Origin: Anaerolineales bacterium
GTDB lineage: Bacteria; Chloroflexota; Anaerolineae; Anaerolineales; Villigracilaceae
DNA: 41,953 bases
Assembly: GCA_011389535.1 (NCBI GenBank)
Contig: JAABUE010000008.1
Location: 1 to 41,953 of the forward strand
Reading direction: 5' to 3'
Positions 38,507-41,953 of this stretch are shown piece after piece (positions within the stretch are counted from its first letter, which is position 1; each line of letters starts with the position of its first letter). A program made the position numbers and the translations under genes. The notes beneath the pieces are model-generated. The model saw only the letters and a program-made list of their open reading frames with translations. It ran no database searches and was not told where the DNA came from.

Positions 38507-38780
38507 TTGATCTATGTCTGCACTAAATACGGTTCACCGGATGTCCTTCAGCTCCAGGAGGTGGCAAAACCCGCTCCCCAGGATGATGAAGTCTTGATCA
38601 GAGTCGACGCGGCATCGGTAAATGCGCGAGACTGGCGTTTCATGAGAGCAAAACCGTTCTTTATCCGCCTGGTGCCAGGAGGCTTCCTTCAACCCAAAAA
38701 CAAGATACTCGGGGCTGATCTAGCCGGACGGGTTGACTCAGTTGGCAGTAACGTCAGGCAGTTTAAGCCAGGCGATAGTC
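38507..38780 (+). pseudogene. Truncated third oxidoreductase paralogue
   Basis: IYVCTKYGSPDVLQLQEVAKPAPQDDEVLIRVDAASVNARDWRFMRAKPFFIRLVPGGFLQPKNKILGADLAGRVDSVGSNVRQFKPGD, then similarity is lost. Confidence 0.8.
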
Positions 38781-38852
38781 ACCTGCCATGCCCCTTGACA
38801 CGGACGTCGAGGATCTGTTCGCCGACAGATCTGTTAGGTCTAGTCAGATACA

Positions 38853-38950
38853 AGACCTGACAGGTTTTAATGGTTGGCTTGCCTGCCGGTCCGTCTGGGG
38901 GACCTTTTTGATTTGCTCTGCCATATTGCCTTCCAAAACCTGTCAGGTCT
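38853..38950. mobile_element. MITE-like element with perfect 16-bp terminal inverted repeats
   Basis: AGACCTGACAGGTTTT (38853-38868) and AAAACCTGTCAGGTCT (38935-38950). Confidence 0.75.
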
Positions 38951-39047
38951 CTAGAAGTCCTTTGTTCGAAATGATTTATTGCCCTGGGAATATCGAGCAT
39001 CCCTGCAATAGGCGGACCGTCACAACTTCGGACTTCCTGTAATCCTG

Positions 39048-41201
39048 CTAAAGCGCCGCCCGACGTAGCAACTGTGCATTGATGGCAACCACGATCGTGC
39101 TAATTGACATCAGCACAGCACCCACCGCAGGCGAAAGAAGGATGCCCCAATTCGCAAGCACACCTGCCGCCAGTGGAATGGCAATAATGTTGTATCCAGC
39201 TGCCCACCACAGGTTTTGGATCATCTTGCCGTAACTTGCGCGGCTTAGTTTGAAAATCTTGACTACATCCAATGGATTGCTGTTGACGAGGATCAAGCCA
39301 GCGGATTCGATGGCAACGTCCGTGCCACCGCCGATGGCAATGCCCACGTTCGCGCGGGTGAGGGCGGGCGCGTCGTTCACGCCGTCGCCGACCATTGCCA
39401 CGCGTTTTCCAAGCTTTTGCAACTCTGACACTTTCTGGTCTTTGTGCTCGGGCAGAACTTCGGCAAAGACGCGTTGGATGCCCAGTTGATTCGCAACGGC
39501 TTTCGCCACGGCTTGACTGTCCCCTGTCAGCATGGCGACTTCGATGCCCATGTTGTGCAATTCATTAATCGCTTGTTTGCTTTCGGGGCGGATGACATCT
39601 GCGATGGAGATTGCTGAGATGATTTCCTCGTTTGTGGTGAGATACACGACCGTTTGGGAATTGTTGTTGGCAGATTCAGTGAACGAGGCAAGGTTCGATG
39701 TGGGAGTGAGGGAAAGCATTTCGAGCAGGCGCGGTCCGCCGACATAATAGGTCTGGTTATCGAAATCAGCCTGGACGCCGCGTCCTTTCAGGGCGGAGAA
39801 ACGGCTGATGGGTGGAATGACCAGTTTTCGGTCACGCGCGAAGCGGCGGATGGCCTGGGCGATGAGATGCTCGGAGTCCGCTTCCAGCGCGGAGGCGAGG
39901 GCAAGCGCGCGGTCGGAATCCCAGCCATCCGCGGTCGCCATATCCACCACGCCGAATTGACCTTTTGTGAGCGTGCCTGTTTTGTCGAAGATGACCACAT
40001 CGATCTCGCGCGCGGCTTCGAGCGCGAGGCGGTCGCGGACGAGGATGCCGTTCTTCGCGCCCATCGCGGTGGTGATGGCAACGACGAGCGGAACAGCCAG
40101 CCCGAGCGCATGCGGACAAGCAATGACCAGCACGGTGACAACACGGTTGAGGACTTCGATGTTGAAGGTGTCGGCGATCGTCCACGCAACGCCAGTGACG
40201 AGCGCGGCGGCGAGGGCAATATAAAAGAGCCAACCCGCGGCTTTATCGGCGAGGACCTGCGTTTTGGATTTGGATCCCTGCGCCTGCTCGACGAGGCGCA
40301 TGATGCCGGCGAGGGCAGTCTCGTCCCCCGTGGCAGTGACCTTTACGCGCAGGCTGCCATCGCCGTTAATTGTGCCAGCGATGACTTTCATGCCGTTCAT
40401 TTTGTGGACGGGTTTCGATTCACCCGTGATCATTGCTTCATTAACATCTGAATGACCATCCATGACCTCGCCATCGGCAGGGACACTGGCCCCAGGGCGA
40501 ACGAGAAGGAGATCGCCGTGTTTGAGTGCTGAGACGGAGACAGTCTCGGTCGTGTCGCCGTGATGAATGCGCTCGGCGGTGTCGGGCATGAGCTTGGCGA
40601 GTTCGTTGAGCGCACCCGAAGCCTGACGGACAGAACGCATCTCCAGCCAGTGACCGAGGAGCATGATGTCGATGAGCGTGACGAGTTCCCAGAAGAAGCC
40701 TTCGCCCAGATTGATGAACTGTGCCGCGACGCTGTAAATGAACGCGACCGAGATCGCCAGCGAGATGAGTGTCATCATGCCAGGCTTGCGGTCTTTCAAT
40801 TCGGGAACAGCCATGTTGAGAAATGGCAAGCCGCCGTAGGCAAAGATGACGACCGAAAAGACGAAGGGAATCCATTCGCTGAACGGGAATGCGGACGGCG
40901 TAAAGCCAAGCCACATCTGGATCATTTCGCTGTAGAGCAAAACTGGAATGCTCAGTAATAGGCTCCACCAGAAGCGGACGCGGAACATCCCCTCGTGCCC
41001 GCTGTGGTCTGTGCCGTGACCGGCGTGAGTGGAGTGGTCTTCGTGAGACATCTCTGCTTTGGGTATGTCATGTCCCTGATGCACGGAATGGTCCATGTTG
41101 TGCATCGAAAGATCCATTCCGCTATGCTGGGAGTGATCTTCTATTAGCTCAGCTGTATGACTTGAATGATCCTGCATATTGTGTTGGGTTGTTGAGTTCA
41201 T
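39048..41201 (-). CDS. copB: Copper-translocating P-type ATPase (CopB-like, CPH motif, His-rich N-terminus)
   Basis: [34 protein letters not shown]-terminal Met/His-rich region. Confidence 0.93.
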   Translation of the reverse strand: MNSTTQHNMQDHSSHTAELIEDHSQHSGMDLSMHNMDHSVHQGHDIPKAEMSHEDHSTHAGHGTDHSGHEGMFRVRFWWSLLLSIPVLLYSEMIQMWLGFTPSAFPFSEWIPFVFSVVIFAYGGLPFLNMAVPELKDRKPGMMTLISLAISVAFIYSVAAQFINLGEGFFWELVTLIDIMLLGHWLEMRSVRQASGALNELAKLMPDTAERIHHGDTTETVSVSALKHGDLLLVRPGASVPADGEVMDGHSDVNEAMITGESKPVHKMNGMKVIAGTINGDGSLRVKVTATGDETALAGIMRLVEQAQGSKSKTQVLADKAAGWLFYIALAAALVTGVAWTIADTFNIEVLNRVVTVLVIACPHALGLAVPLVVAITTAMGAKNGILVRDRLALEAAREIDVVIFDKTGTLTKGQFGVVDMATADGWDSDRALALASALEADSEHLIAQAIRRFARDRKLVIPPISRFSALKGRGVQADFDNQTYYVGGPRLLEMLSLTPTSNLASFTESANNNSQTVVYLTTNEEIISAISIADVIRPESKQAINELHNMGIEVAMLTGDSQAVAKAVANQLGIQRVFAEVLPEHKDQKVSELQKLGKRVAMVGDGVNDAPALTRANVGIAIGGGTDVAIESAGLILVNSNPLDVVKIFKLSRASYGKMIQNLWWAAGYNIIAIPLAAGVLANWGILLSPAVGAVLMSISTIVVAINAQLLRRAAL

Positions 41202-41286
41202 GTTTGCCTTTAAACTTTCTTTCTTTTTTGAGACACATTGCCTGTTAGAACGCTACCATTACTATCTATACTTGCATCATTTTCAA

Positions 41287-41953
41287 TTATTTCTCAGCAG
41301 GTTGATATCCCAGCCGACCGCGCGTGGCAATGATCAAAGTAAGCGCGAGAAGCCAAATTAAGATGACAGTAAATTGGAATGGTCGTGCGCTGTTGTCCGA
41401 GAGCAGGTTCGCCCAGGTATTTTGCGATGCATGCAGTAGAGTGACGATGAGGAGACTGCCCTTCGTCATATTGAAAACGTAAATGTAGACGACCACGGCA
41501 GCCGCGGAAAAGGCGAAATACCAGTACACACCAACGGTTTGGAAGAAAGGATTTTCGTTGGTCCAGAACAGCGGCAAATGAAGCAGCACTTCTGGAATCG
41601 TGATGAGTAAGGCGGCGATCGATGCGCCATAGCGACTTTGCAATCGCGGCAGGGCAAAGCCACGCCAGACGACCTCTTCGGTATTGAACAAAAATCCAAG
41701 CAGAACGAGTACGAGAAAGATCAATGCAGTCTGCCAGAGAGGTTTTTCTGCCGCAGGGATGGTGGGCATCGCACCACCAAAAAGCACATGCAGACCAATG
41801 CCGCCAAGAATGATGGCAGCTAGCAGGAAGGCGCCGATAAGATACCAACGCAAACCGACTCTCCAGATCAAAAATCGCTGCAATAGTTCACGAGCCCCCA
41901 TGCGCCCTTCAATCACTACTGAGACGATAATTGCGGCGATTGCAGGAGCCCAA
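41287..41953 (-). CDS. CPBP-family intramembrane metalloprotease-like protein, 5' part beyond window edge
   Basis: NTEEVVWRGFALPRLQSRYG (EExxxR-like) and LLHASQNTWANL; frame is open to the window edge. Confidence 0.8.
   Translation of the reverse strand, partial: WAPAIAAIIVSVVIEGRMGARELLQRFLIWRVGLRWYLIGAFLLAAIILGGIGLHVLFGGAMPTIPAAEKPLWQTALIFLVLVLLGFLFNTEEVVWRGFALPRLQSRYGASIAALLITIPEVLLHLPLFWTNENPFFQTVGVYWYFAFSAAAVVVYIYVFNMTKGSLLIVTLLHASQNTWANLLSDNSARPFQFTVILIWLLALTLIIATRGRLGYQPAEK

Noticed and set aside
39654-40451. 265-aa plus-strand ORF opposite the copper ATPase
   Set aside because: Antisense shadow of a well-supported P-type ATPase gene
1-41953. CRISPR arrays, tRNA or rRNA genes
   Set aside because: No regularly spaced repeat array and no tRNA/rRNA signature recognised by eye

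Overview
The window looks like chromosomal DNA from a Chloroflexota / Anaerolineae-like bacterium (inferred from gene content and repeat style, not proven). From left to right it contains: (1) a minus-strand acetyl-CoA operon: AMP-forming acyl/acetyl-CoA synthetase, PDH E1 alpha, E1 beta, E2, an acyl carrier protein, E3, and an ADP-forming acyl-CoA synthetase fused to a GNAT domain; (2) a minus-strand sulfate-type ABC transporter operon whose ATPase carries a C-terminal tandem universal-stress-protein module; (3) a PhoR/PhoB-like two-component system, a decayed Sbp-like binding-protein gene and a PstS-like protein; (4) a plus-strand formate-hydrogenlyase-like operon: formate dehydrogenase, Fe-S proteins, fused NuoC/NuoD-type [NiFe] hydrogenase large subunit, small subunit, membrane and antiporter-like subunits, maturation protease; (5) a MalT/LuxR-type regulator; (6) small membrane proteins and tandem zinc-type oxidoreductases; (7) a His-rich CopB-like P-type ATPase and a partial CPBP protease. 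The main discovery is two in-frame UGA codons in the hydrogenlyase operon, each followed by a SECIS-like hairpin. One is the classical formate dehydrogenase selenocysteine. The other replaces the second (bridging) cysteine of the N-terminal L1 motif of the hydrogenase (R-I-C-G-I-U-G-C-V-H), whereas the [NiFeSe] enzymes I know carry Sec in the C-terminal L2 motif. Other notable signals: a four-unit 11/11/12-nt TGTCAC operator array conserved at two promoters, a palindromic repeat that invaded the hydrogenase C-terminus beyond the predicted maturation cleavage site, a structured repeat with compensatory stem changes in two copies about 31.8 kb apart, and several palindromic MITE/REP-like elements.
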